A stretch of DNA of 64,000 nt. Origin: Plasmodium brasilianum (taxonomy: Eukaryota; Apicomplexa; Aconoidasida; Haemosporida; Plasmodiidae). Positions 10,884 to 23,500 of the stretch are shown piece by piece (positions within the stretch are counted from its first letter, which is position 1; each line of letters begins with the position of its first letter). A program made the position numbers and the translations under genes. The stretch is from the NCBI RefSeq assembly GCF_023973825.1, contig NC_090120.1, positions 1,203,001 to 1,267,000 of the forward strand. Reading direction: 5' to 3'. The notes below the pieces were generated by a model, which searched no databases, was not told the DNA's origin, and saw only the letters and a program-made list of their open reading frames with translations.

Positions 10884-11784
10884 TATGTACATACATGCGC
10901 TTATATTACACATGTGTGCACATTCGGATATCATCTGTATTTGGCTTGAATTGGGAAATGTATATAATTTTTAAATATTTTTTATTCGTTATTACAACTT
11001 TACAATAGTGCTATTCTTTTCCCTTCATTTCATTTTCAATTTCAATTATCTTCTTTTTCTTTTTTGTTATTAATTTTTTAAATATTTACGAATTAATAAA
11101 ATTGTTTCCTTTGTTTTTTTTTTTTATGTTCACTAAACATAAAATTTATAAATTAAAAAAAAGGAAAACGAAATAATAAATGCTTACTTAAATAGTAAAA
11201 TTTAAGTGGCATAAAACGAAATAATAAATGCATATTTAAATGGTAAAATTTAAGAGGCTTACGTTATTAACAAAAAAAAAAAAAAAAAAAAATATAATAA
11301 TAAATAAAAATATTTGCCTTCTTCCGTTTTTTTCATAGTATTATAAAAAATTTGGAAAATATACATAAAACGAAAATGAAGAAAAAAGAAAAGAAAAAAT
11401 AAAAATGAAATATTTAAAAATAGGTATTCACATATAATAATCATTTTATAAGGATAGCCGAACAAAAAATATAATAGGTAACTCGCATTATATATACGAA
11501 TAAAAAATTCAAATAAATACATATAATGTAAACATGTGTGTATGTATATACATATATATATATACACATATGTATATATTTTGTTTGCTATATTAACTAC
11601 ACGTGCCAACTACGTCGTGTTAGTTATCCATCTAAAGAAGAATCATCCAAATGATTTGCTAATGAAGTCCATCATCTTGTCAAATAAATCAAATAATAGC
11701 TACATACATAGGTAGAGAAAGAAATATAATATATGGTCCCTTCCTGTGCTTTCTATTTTTTGGCCCCTATTTTTGCAACTTATA
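10460..11784. other. Convergent intergenic region
   Basis: This lies between the 3' ends of PLPBP (+) and the TLD gene (-). It holds atttgc/atttgtggtta repeats (10460-10580), a 17-bp minisatellite, an AT tract (10845-10881) and A-rich DNA. No gene seen. Confidence 0.6.
10693..10808. repeat. Tandem repeat, 17-bp unit (ggttgaatatgtggata)
   Basis: About seven copies, two with tt in place of ata. An AT dinucleotide tract follows at 10845-10881. Confidence 0.9.
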
Positions 11785-14700
11785 CTAAGTGTCATCAAAT
11801 ATCCATAGCTGTAAAAATTGAATTTCAAATTCATCGTCATGCGTTAATAAATCGTTATCATATGTATTACTTTTGTTGGTCTGACCTTTGCATAAGTCAT
11901 CATTAATAACTAAAGCATAGTTATCTCCACCCCCAATTGTTATTGATCTCTCATCTGAGTACACAAAATAACTATTTCTACTTGTCCATGAATACACTTG
12001 AATTGAAATGCCCTCACCACTTTTTTTATTACTTCCACAGTTACTATTACCACCGCAGTTACTATTACCACCACAGTTACTATTACCACCGCAGTTACTA
12101 TTACCACCGCAGTTACTATTACCACCGCAGTTACTATTACCACCGCAGTTACTATTACCACCGCAGTTACTATTACCACCGCATTTATTATTATCTCCAC
12201 AATTATTATTTATAGAATAGTCATTTTTACAGTTTTTGTTACTACTGCTACTGTCGTTCTGCTCGTTTAGCTCCAATTTATCCACATCCGGAGTGGAAAT
12301 ATCGCAAAATTCATCATTTTTTTGATGCATGAATGAGTTAAATTTCTCCTCATTTATGGTTTTTGCTTTAAAACTGCTAATTTCTTTAGATGAACTTACA
12401 CCATCATAATTATAATCGTGTATATACGTTTTGGATGTATTTATATATACAGTAGCTCTAGGTTCATCACTTGCTTCATTACAATAACCTTTTGTTAATT
12501 CCTGTGTATTATCTTCAAAATCGCATGACAGTTTTTCATGTGTATTTGTACAATACGAATTATTATTGAACACTTTAATATCATTAGTTTCTATGGACGT
12601 ATTTTCCCTTTTTGTACACTCCATATTTTCGTCCGATGTATATAAATTATCTGAGCTTCTATTATATGTACTACTACAATCAACTTCTTTTACTTTTTTT
12701 ATTTTTCCATCTTTTAATTTATTACATGAATTTTTGAAAGTAAATAAAAAATTTTCTCCTGACCCGTAATAACAATTATCACAATGTAATTTGTCTAAAA
12801 AACATCCAAACAAAACATTATCCATATCACATATTAGCAATATTACACATCCTTTATTCAGAACACTTCTATATAATGTTTTTAAGGATACTCCATGTAT
12901 GCTTGAGCAAAAAGCCAATTTCCATATTTTAATGCTCAAGGTAGGTGGTAAATAATAATTGATTTGTTTGGTCATTTCTTTACTTAATAACTTTACAGAA
13001 CCGCTAATATACTCCAATTTTGGTGTTAAGTCTAAATATTTTAAATCTTTCATATCATTCATTGAATTCGTTCTTTGCAATTTTTTTTTGGATTCCTTAG
13101 CAATTAACGATTGTTCAATAATACTTCTTAACAATTCGTTCGATGTGAATGGTACTGATGTGATTGTCTTTTTTATTTTATTCTCTGACTTTCTTACTTC
13201 ATCTATCTCTTTTATTATTTTTGTAGTTGTTTCATATGCCTTATTATTATTAAAAAATCTAAATAGTATAAAACTTTTCTCTTCATATTTCTTATGTACT
13301 CGTTTCATTAACTCACCATTCTCTAAATGGTCATCCAATTTATTGCTAAAATGATCATTTATATTAGTATAATTATGCAATGCATTGTTCATGCTCTTAT
13401 TATGAAGCTCAAAGGAAATATTTTTTAATCTATTGGAATACGAGGGTTGTGATGCGTTCAGAATATTGCTACTTTCTTCTCTCTTCATCGTGTCTGTATT
13501 TTTTTTACCACTTCTATTATATATATCACTTTCATCATTTTTATTATTTTCAATAGAGTGGCCATTTTTTCCGGATGCTCTCTTCATATCGTTTTCCTCA
13601 GGATATGGTTTTTTACTAAAATTTTTATTAAAGCTAACGTCGTTACCACTAGCTTCGTTTATAATAGATTCGTTAATATTAACTGTGATTGGCTGCTTAT
13701 ATGGGTCGTTTTTTAAATATATTCCACTTGCGCTAGATGTATTTTCTTCATCATCTTTATTTATATCTTCTTCCATTGCAGTAATCGTCTCTCCTTTTGA
13801 TTTAATCTCTTTGGTTATATTCGATAATCTTCTTTTTGTTTTTCCAAATACGATTGAATTATCTTCATCCCTAAAGGAGTAATTAGAATTAGCTAAATTT
13901 AAATTATTTTTATATGTTATACTTGGATGAGAAGAAATGACCTTACTATAATCAGTTTCATTAATTTTTTGATAAATTTTTAAATCGCTATCTTGTAAAT
14001 GGTCAACAATATTATTCTTCGGTGATGTGATATCAAAATTATGGAAATTATTTTTTTTCCTTTTCATTAGTTCATTCTTTTCATCCCTTTCATCCCTTTC
14101 ACCCCTTTCACCCTTTTCATGCTCCATCTTTTCGTTGTCATTATTTTCACTTTGCTTTGATATATCTGTAGAAAAATTCGTTTCTTCAATTTGATTATTT
14201 TTATAATCTTTCAATGATATATTTTGAACTAACGGATTGGCTAAATTAAATACGTAAGATAAACTTTTGCTTATATATTTATAGTATGATATACTTTTTT
14301 GTTTATTTATTTCATCCATATTATTATTTCCTTCATTACTATTAATGTTATATAACTTGTTAGTACTATTTCGTTTACTTAAAGAATCATTGCACATTCT
14401 ACTATAAATACTTTTTAATAAAACTTGAATAAAACCACATGTGTCTTCATTATTACATAAGTAAGTATCTTTTGTTGGCACAACAATATGAGCACATTCA
14501 TAAATATCATATAAATCAATAAATATTTGATATGTTCCAAATCCATCCTTAATTACATTTTTATCTCTCAAATCAGGCTCAAATAATAAAGATTCTTTTG
14601 TTAAAATTAGGTGACCACTTATGGAAAAATTAGTTAAACAATATTCACACTGTTCTCGAAATAAAATACAATTTTTTCTCTCTTTATCCTTATCCTCCAG

Positions 14701-15330
14701 TTTCGTGTATTTATTTATGTTCGTTGAAACTATTGCATTGCGTATTATTCCTTTTTCGAACTAGCCAAAATATGGGGAAGAGGGAGGGGGAAAAAAAAAA
14801 TATATATATATATGTGTGTTTAAATGTATATATATTCGTGTGTATATGTATTTATATACGTACGTGTGTAAATACATACATGTATGTGTGCATATATGAA
14901 CAGGCAAGGACAAATTTAAAACGAGATCACATATATACACACAGATACGTTGCACACAGACTGAAAAATAACTCATTTGTAATATGCTGGCAGTAAATTG
15001 GACGAATGGACAACTTTAAATACTCAAAATTGTTACATATGCGTAATAATGGAAAGAAAAAAAATATAAAATTATAATAATAATAATAATAATAATAATA
15101 ATGTAAACTAAAATAAAATAAAATAAAAAATTATGTACAAGTCATAAAAAGTATATGGTCTATATAATCAAAAGTTCATTAATAAATATTTTTTTTTTTT
15201 ATTTTTTAATTGTGTATAATATCCATTTTCCTACTTCAAATTTATTGGAATATTGCAATTTTTCTGTTATGCCTTCATTCTGGAAAACGTTTAACACTTT
15301 TATTTTATTTTTTGTTTGATTTTCATCCAT
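11785..15330 (-). CDS. TLD-domain protein, 2 exons
   Basis: Model: complement(join(11785..14760, 15235..15330)). The main frame is open back to an acceptor (TAG at 14761-14763). A 32-codon first exon starting ATG GAT GAA AAT at 15330 ends in a GT donor, and both borders are phase 0. The N-terminal part (ISGHLILTKESLLFEP, then FIDLYDIYECAHIVVP) resembles a GRAM/PH-like module. The TLD domain is C-terminal: IWKLAFCSSIHGVSLKTLYR, ILLICDMDNVLFGCF, YGSGENFLFTF, then after a long insert IQVYSWTSRNSYFVYSDE, ITIGGGDNYALVINDDL and LQLWIF. About 240 residues, including eight or so GGNSNC repeats, interrupt the TLD fold. Role by family (OXR1, NCOA7): oxidative-stress protection or V-ATPase regulation; not shown for this protein. 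The first exon is less certain than the rest. Confidence 0.85.
12036..12185 (-). repeat. 18-bp coding repeat (GGNSNC hexapeptides) in the TLD gene
   Basis: About eight near-identical copies of accaccgcagttactatt (plus strand), coding Gly-Gly-Asn-Ser-Asn-Cys on the minus strand. The repeats lie in the insert between the two halves of the TLD domain. Confidence 0.95.
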
Positions 15331-16795
15331 TGTTTCTTGTTTAATTTATTACATTTTTCATTGACATTCTTTTTATGAAATTTTGTAAAAACACAAATTG
15401 AAATTTAAAGTAAAAAAAATAATATTATTATTTCTGCGTTTTCACAAGAAAACAATTATACATAAAAGTTAAAAACTATTTCAATAGTAACTTTAAAAAG
15501 GAAAAAAAAAATAAATTAAAATAAAATAAACTAAAATTAACTAAAATTAACTAAAGTGAACTGAAATGAACTGAAATGAACTGGAATTAACAGGAATTAA
15601 CTGGAATTAACTGGAATAAATCAATTTAAAATGCATAAAATTTATTAAATAAAATTACAAAAAATAAATGAAAGTAAAATAAATGTAAATGTAATGAAAA
15701 ATATTTGGACGTAAATCGTAAAAAGGAAAAAAACTCTTAAATTAATTTGTAATTATATGTACATATTTTTAAAGGTGTCTTATTTTATTTGAAATTTTAT
15801 ATGCTCTATAAAATATTAAAAAAAAATTATAAATATTTTCTTGTTTAAATTGCTTTAAATTGATTTAAATAGTTTAAAAAAAAAAAAAAAAAAAAATAAT
15901 AATAATAATAATAATAGTTATTATAATAATGATAACAATAATAATGATAATAATAATAATGATGGTAATAATAATGAAGATAATAATAATGATAATTATA
16001 ATAATGATAATTATAATAATGATAATGATAATTATAGTTATAATAATGATAATGATAATAATAATCGTAAAAAAAAAATAAAAAAAACAGACAGACAAAC
16101 AAATAAGCAAACACCCAAACAAATAAGCAAAAACCCAAACAAATAAGCAAACACCCAAACAAATAAGCAAACACCCAAACAAATAAGCAAAAACCCAAAC
16201 AAATAAGCAAAAACCCAAACAAATAAGCAAAAACCCAAACAAATAAACAAATAAACAAACAAAAATCAGTAGAAAGGGTTAATATTGCATATTTGTTTAA
16301 ACTATTTAACCTGTTTTAGTTCATATTCGTATATTTTGTATACATACATTTAAAATATATATACATATAAACGTACTTATAATTTCTCAAGTTTTTGTGT
16401 AATTAAAAACAAAAAATACAACCTTTTAAATGAAATTTTACTCTTTACACTTAAATTATATTATCATACTGATTTAAAATCATTTAAAAGGATAAAAAAA
16501 AAAAAAAATTAAAAATTAAGAAAACTTAAAAATTAACCATTTATTAGGAAATACAATTACTAAAAATAAAATGGAAAAAAAAAAAAAAAAAATTCAAAAG
16601 GATATTTTTTACTACTGTTGCATTTTAATGAAATAAAAAAAAAAAAAAAAAAAACTGCATAAAAAAAAGGTGTTGTAGTGTTTTTACTTTTTAAGGATTA
16701 AACAGTTAAACTGCAATGTTAACAAATCGCATTGATTTTTTAAAAAAGAGTATCCATAATATAGTATAATATACTTTAAAGGAAAAATGCCATGG

Positions 16796-16833
<38 letters not shown>

Positions 16834-17409
16834 CATTTATAAATTTACATATATACATGTACATATATAAATATACATATATACTGTACGTATATATATA
16901 TATATAAGTATGTATACATCAATTTTGCATAATTGTTGTATGGGTTATACGACAGAACCGAATTTTGTGTGTGACGAAAAAAAAAAAATTCGTTAAGGAA
17001 TTTAATATAAATGAAAATTTTTGAAAATTACAAATGTTTGTTTTTTATAAAAAGAAATAGTTCTAAAAATGTAGTTTTTAAAGGAAAATATTGTAACAGA
17101 ATTTTTTTTTTTTGATGTTGTAATTCTTTTATTTCTCTTCATCATATTACAAAAAGAACTGGGAAAAAAAAAAAAAATAAAATAGAACAAAATTAATTTT
17201 TACACTTTAAAAATTTATATTATTTTTTAAGAATAACAAAAAAATGTGGCAAAAATGTTAAAAAAATAGTGGCAAAAAAGTACCCTACTCTGGTATTCAT
17301 TGAACTGTATAAATTGCATAAACTTCTTGAATTTTTATTTATTTGCATTAGGTCCGTGTAACGCACAAAAAAGCTTCCTATATTTTGGTAATTTGTTTAC
17401 ACAACAATT
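15331..17409. other. Intergenic region, (ATA)n and 20-bp repeats
   Basis: This lies between the 5' end of the TLD gene and the 3' end of the RCC1 gene, both on the minus strand. It holds aactaaaattaactgaaatg-type repeats (15530-15620), trinucleotide aat/gat repeats (15895-16070), a 20-bp array, A runs at 16497-16508, 16577-16591 and 16637-16653, and (TA)n at 16803-16830. No gene seen. Confidence 0.6.
16087..16258. repeat. Tandem repeat, 20-bp unit
   Basis: Unit caaataagcaaacacccaaa, with a c/a variant at one site. About eight copies, directly next to a 175-bp aat/gat trinucleotide tract (15895-16070). Confidence 0.92.
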
Positions 17410-17546
17410 TTATGTATCTTGAGCACTAAAAATGTTTTTAATATTATTCTCAATTAAATTTTGAATATTTATCATATTTTCATTGACTGAACATGAATGG
17501 TCAATTGATGTGTCAAAAATATTATCTATCATTTCATTGAATGATT
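17410..17546 (-). pseudogene. Probable frameshifted C-terminal tail of the RCC1 protein
   Basis: After the A15 run (17545-17559) another frame reads on for about 45 codons, beginning SFNEMIDNIFD and ending NIFSAQDT, then stop at 17410. Its composition looks coding (Asp, Glu, Met, Ile, Ser), unlike flanking intergenic DNA. One extra A in the run would join it to the 3463-residue frame. This is probably an indel in assembly or reads, not a real break. Confidence 0.65.
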
Positions 17547-20500
17547 TTTTTTTTTTTTTGAGATGCTATTCATGCCTTCTTGATTTTTTAAACCATTTGA
17601 GTTTATTTCTTTTGTATTTTTTATATCATTACTAGTATTCTTTTTTTCTTTAATAATTGCATCCTTGAGCATTGCCACTTGTTGAAACTTTTCATTTTTA
17701 TTTTTTGTAATATCTTTATATTGATGTAATGACAAAAAATTGTCATTATCGATTTCTTTTAAATATGTTTTTTTTTCCAATGTACTTTTATTGCTTTTAC
17801 TCTCGTCCTTCAAAGGATCGCATGTGTTCATCTGCTGCATGCCATTGTTACATACTGAAGAAGAATTAAATCCTGTTGTACTCCTTACATTTGCGTAGTA
17901 TTTTGAGTGTCCTTTTAAATTCTTTCCTGTTACACCATTCATTTTCAAATCTGTAATTTCTGTTTTTAAATATGGTTTGTCGGAATAATCCAGATTATCC
18001 TTTTTATTATCGCTATCATAATTTTCAGCTTTATTATTATCATCGTCATAATTATCATCGTCATAATTATTATCGTCATAATTATTATCGTCATAATTAT
18101 TATCGTCATAATTATTATCGTCATAATTATTATCGTCATAATTATTAGCGTTATTATTTTCACTTTTACTACTGTCATTAGTATCACTGTTATCAGCGCA
18201 TTTATTTTTTTTATTTTTTTTTCTCACACACTTTTCTATTGCCTTGACGCTATTCTCGTATTGGCCTTCTTTCTTCACATCTTCATCTACACACATTTCT
18301 GCATTATCTTCACCCTTATTTTTCATTTTATTGTTTTTATTGAGTTCTTTTGTTTCAATAATTTTACGTCTTTCTGGATATGTAATCACTTGTGTGTTAT
18401 CAACGAGAATGGACATTTCTTTTAATTTTTTCTGACTATTATTATCTGTTTTCTTTTTTAAAAAAATTTTCCCTTCATTTTGAAATTGGTCATTTTTGCA
18501 TGCACTGTTCATACTCTTCTGCACGTAATTGTTGACATTTTCGTTCGCGCTTTTGTTGACATTTTCGTTCACGTTTTTGTTAATATTTTCGTTCGCGCCT
18601 TTGTTGACATTTTTGTTCACGTTTCTGTTCACGTTTACAATCACATTTTTTTTATGAAGGAAGTTCCTTAGTGAACTATCCTCACTCGCACGTGACGACA
18701 TTTCATTGATACTCTTTTTAGTGCTGACCTGTTCATAATTTATTATATGGTTTTTTTCTTCACAATTTTTTTTATTCATTTTTTCCTCGTATGTGTTATT
18801 TCCTTTTATTTTTTGCAAGGACGACAGTATTTCTTCCATTTGTTCCATGACGGTTTTTTTAAGTTTTTCATTTTTTAAATAATCGATGTTACAGTTTTTA
18901 TTATTACCGTTGATATTATTACCGTTGATATTATTACCGTTGATATTATTACCGTTGATATCATTACCGTTGATATTATTATCGTTGTTATTATTACCTT
19001 TGTTATTATTACCTTTGTTATTATTACAGTTTTTATTATTACCTTTGTTAATGTTGTTTTTGTAATTGTTGCTATTATTACTGTTGCTGCTATTTAAATT
19101 TCCCTCAGTTAACACATCTTTTGTTTGTTTGTGTACGTCTACCTCATCTTCGTTGTTCGTGTAGTTAACTGTATTGTCGTTTGTTCTATCATTCGTACTA
19201 TCATCCGTCTCCCGTGACTCGTTCGTAAGAATGTTATTCATAATGTTGTTATGGAATACATTATTTTGTGTTTTCTTCTGAGTGTAATTTTTAGTATGAC
19301 TGTTCATAAAATTTTCGAGAACACCGATTAATTTACCCCATAATTTACCATTTTCCTTTGACTCATTTCCGTTTTCCAAATTTTCAAAAGTTGCTTTAAT
19401 AGAATCTTCCAAAAACAATTCTAGTGATGAATCACTGTCTCTATAAATCTCCCAGTTTTTTCTGAGTTCATTTTTTAAAAGAATTAAAAAATTTGTTGAT
19501 ATATCTTCACATATGCTGCTATTTTTTCCATTTTCGCTAGTCAGTTGGTCGTCCGTAGGACCCTTTTTTTTACGTCCTCCTTTTTTCACATCTGCATCTA
19601 GTACTACTTCTTCCTTCGCTTCGACATAAAATACCTCCTTTTCCTTATCTAAAATTTTATTTCGTTCCACCTTCATTTTTTCCAAATAAGATGACTCCTC
19701 CAAGGCTTCACAAATATAGACAGGACTGCCATATGCATGACCATCATACTCGTGATTATCATGTGCTTCTGTACCATATAATTTGTTATCACTCCTCGTA
19801 ACAGCATCATGTGCAATGGTTTTATTACTACTGCACTCGCTTTTTAATAATTCATGTTTACTATGCAAATCATTAATTTTTTCGATACTTTTATTAATAA
19901 TGTTATCTTTAGCACATAACTGACCTTTTAATTTAGCTATTTCTTCCTTTAGATCGGTGTTATTTTTGGACAGTTCATCATTAGTACATTGGAGAGCATG
20001 ATGCTTTTGCTTTAACTCGTTATAATCTATTTCTCTTCCCTTAATTGAATTTTCAATTTTTTTTAAAATATATTTTTTTTTTTTTTTTTCTTTTTCTAAA
20101 TTTAATTTATAATTATTAGCTATTTTATGTAATTCCTCTTCTTTTTCTTTTAATTTATCACATTGTACAGTTAGAAACATAATTTTCTTGTTACATTCTT
20201 CATTCTTATTGACAATATAATCTTTTATTTTTTCCATATCTGTTATTTTATTAACTAACTGCTGTAAATCATAATGATGTTGATGTGATTCTTCGTCTAA
20301 TTCCTTTTTGAGGAAAACATTTTCTTTCTGCATCTTATCTATATAATTCTGAAAAGACTGTTTATTTATTCTTAACATTTCATTAGTTTTTATAACAGTG
20401 TTTTCTAACATGAATTTTAAATAATCATTTTTTTTATCTACTTCTTCCTTTTCCCTTTTGATGTCATTATATTCCTTAAGAATAATTTTCATACTTTTAG

Positions 20501-23500
20501 AAATTCGCTTCACATACTTTTTATGTCTTTTTTTTTTCAGATTGAACTTATTTTCCATTTTTTCTTTTATATTTACCAAAATATTTTGCTCAATTTCATC
20601 ATCTTTTTTTTTTTTGTCTTTTTCACATTTCGGTACATTAAGTGAAATGTTTTTTTCTTTCCCCACCATTTGGTTTAAAACACACGCGATACTATCCCCA
20701 ATTTTGAAAACAGAACCATCTGCTGTTTTAGCGGCAGACCCATCCACCATCCAATCGGAAAAACCTTCCCAATTGTTCTGCTCGTCTTTTTTCACATTGA
20801 GGATAGTTTCCTTTTTTTCTACGTTCTTTTTTCCCCTTAATATATCATTTTTCATATAGTTAATTTCTTGCTGCAGCTTTTTTAAGAGCACCATTTTGTC
20901 ATTTTTCAATTTTTGTTTGTGTATGTTTTCTAAACAAATTGCATTTTCTTCGATAATTTCACTCTTCTCTATACTTGGAATGTTATCAATTTTTTTTGTT
21001 TCATTTTTTTTTTTTTTTTTTTTTTTTTTCATTATTGTATTTATGCTATTGGAGCAATGCTGGTTGTCCCCTTTGTTAACAGTGGTTAACAAGTCCAAGC
21101 TAGGACTACTATTCACGCTTCTTTTATTACCTGCTTTATGTTTATTATTACTAGTACTACTATTACAGACACATTCTACTTCGCTTCCTTTTTGTTTGAC
21201 TCCTTTAGCAATTTTATTGACAAATGTATGATCGACCAATGCTTTACTACGTTTTTTCATAATAGAACTTGGTTCACCACTTTTCTTATGTAGCTCATAT
21301 TTATCATTTATTTCTCTTTTGTTACAACATGAACTGTTCATATTTTCTTTTTTCAAATGACCCGCAATTTTACATTCGCTAGAATGTTTCAAATGCTGGG
21401 ATTTTTGTTCATTCATAATTTTATTTCTTTTTTTTTTTACCAATTTATTGCAAATATGATTTGTTTTATTTTCCTGACTATCGTACATATTGTTCTCTGT
21501 GACTCTGCAGCATTTCGTTTTATCATTTGTGTTACTACGATTCACATTAAGATGAGACAACTTTATGATTTCTCCTTTTTTTTCAAAAGAAGTATTTAAA
21601 ACATTTGGCAAATTTATGCATACATTTTTTTCCTTTTTGTTTAACTTTTTCAATTTCAACACACTACCTAATGTGCATTTTGTTTTATTATTTATATTTT
21701 TTTCAGCATATTCAGAATTAAGATCATTCTTACACAAATTATTAGCTTTTCCATGATGTAATGAAAAGACTAATTCTTTTTTTTTTTTTTTTTTCATTTC
21801 GTCAAATGATGAGAAATTGACTTTATATGTTTCTTCTTCCGTTTTATACTCTCCGTCATTATAACGACTATTATAATAACTATCATTACAACTAACATAA
21901 AAACTATTCTTACAACCTTTGTGTGGTGTATCAAAAATATTATTAACAGGACAGGTATTTAAAAAATTTCCTGTACAATGATCACAATTTTTTGCAATTT
22001 TACCTGAGTCAGAAAAATATTCCACATTTTGCGATTTTACTATGTTATGAGATGATGAAACATTTTTATCATCACTTAGACAATTACATATGTTAGATGA
22101 GAATGCATTTTCTTTCATATATGTTGAAGTGCATATTTCTTGTTTCTCTTTTTTCTTGTTGTTATTACTTTGTGCATAACTTTTATTTAAACTATTCACC
22201 CCTAAACAAGGCATAAAGAATTGTTTATTGGGTAATATCTTTGTTATCTTTTTATTTGTTTCTTTCTTATCATTTTTTACGCATATACTTGTATTACTCA
22301 ATTCGCTATTTTCATTTTTGCTGTTTCGTAATATTTTATCTTTATTACTAACTAAAATTTTTTTCTTTCCTTCTTTGCACTTTCTCATTTTTGTTAAATT
22401 ACTTTCACTTAAATTCCTTTTCATACTACAACTTTTTATACTATGGTTACTATTGCTCGAATATTTTCGGTCATTAGTAAAAATATGTTCATCCTTATCA
22501 CATCCACTAAAATTAGCACATTCATCACAGCTATCATCATCATTATAACTCACAATGGATAACAAGTCATTCCTGATTTTACTCCTTAACTCGTTAGTAT
22601 GTGTTATATTACTATTATTGCTCTTTTCTATCACACAAGTTTTTTCATCGAGCTGTAAAACTGCATTATGGAAGGGGGGAATACTACCACAGATGGTAGG
22701 ATCACCATCACTACTTCCACTGGTACCGCTAACATCACTAAAAGATTTTTCTTTGCCGAAAAATAGCTTACATTTCTTTACCCCCCCATGATTATACCCT
22801 CTTTTTCTACTTGCAGAATTGAAGGAAGAAACATTTTTTTTAAAATTGTCCATTTTTTCCTTTCTTAGTAGTACTTCATGTCCATATGGTAAATCCATGT
22901 TCTTATTACATGTTGCTATAGCTTTAAATATACCACTTGTTCTATTATTTGTTCTATTATTTGTTCTATTATTCGTTCTATTATTTGTTCTATTATTCGT
23001 TCTATTATTTGTTCTATTATTTGTTCTATTTTTCATTTTTTTATTTATCCTATGCTTTAGTTTAAGGTTCTTTCTTTCTTTTATTCTTCCATCTCCCTTA
23101 CGCAAACACGAAATAATTTTGAACTCCTTCCTGTCTTGGTAATAGTATTTATTACATTTCATTTCCCCCCTTTTTTTTCTCCTTATATTTGTATGCTCAC
23201 CAAATAAAATTCTACTTCCATTTGATTGAAGCTTCATAGCTTTAACATCATTCGGGGGGGTCTTTGAATAATGGACCCTACTATTTACGCGGCTATTCAT
23301 GCTGCTATTTATGCTTATATTCATGCCGTTATGCATGCTGCTAACCATCTCGCTAAACGTGCTATTATCCATAGACCTGTATTTGCTCGGATGCTCAACA
23401 TTATCATACGTATCATTCGCCTTAACACAGCTGAACGTATTTTTTGTAGTACTACTATTCCTATTCTCTTTATCTTCAAAAAGCTTGATATCCTCCAAAA

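Noticed and set aside
11937..12220. Open frames HRSYYY, PPQLLL and VVIVTA over the 18-bp repeat
   Set aside because: They are other-frame readings of the GGNSNC coding repeat in the TLD gene.
15845..16262. Minus-strand frames rich in FCLFVWVFAYLFG and poly-Tyr/Ile
   Set aside because: They come from the 20-bp and aat/gat arrays; length is due to a repeat free of stops, not selection.
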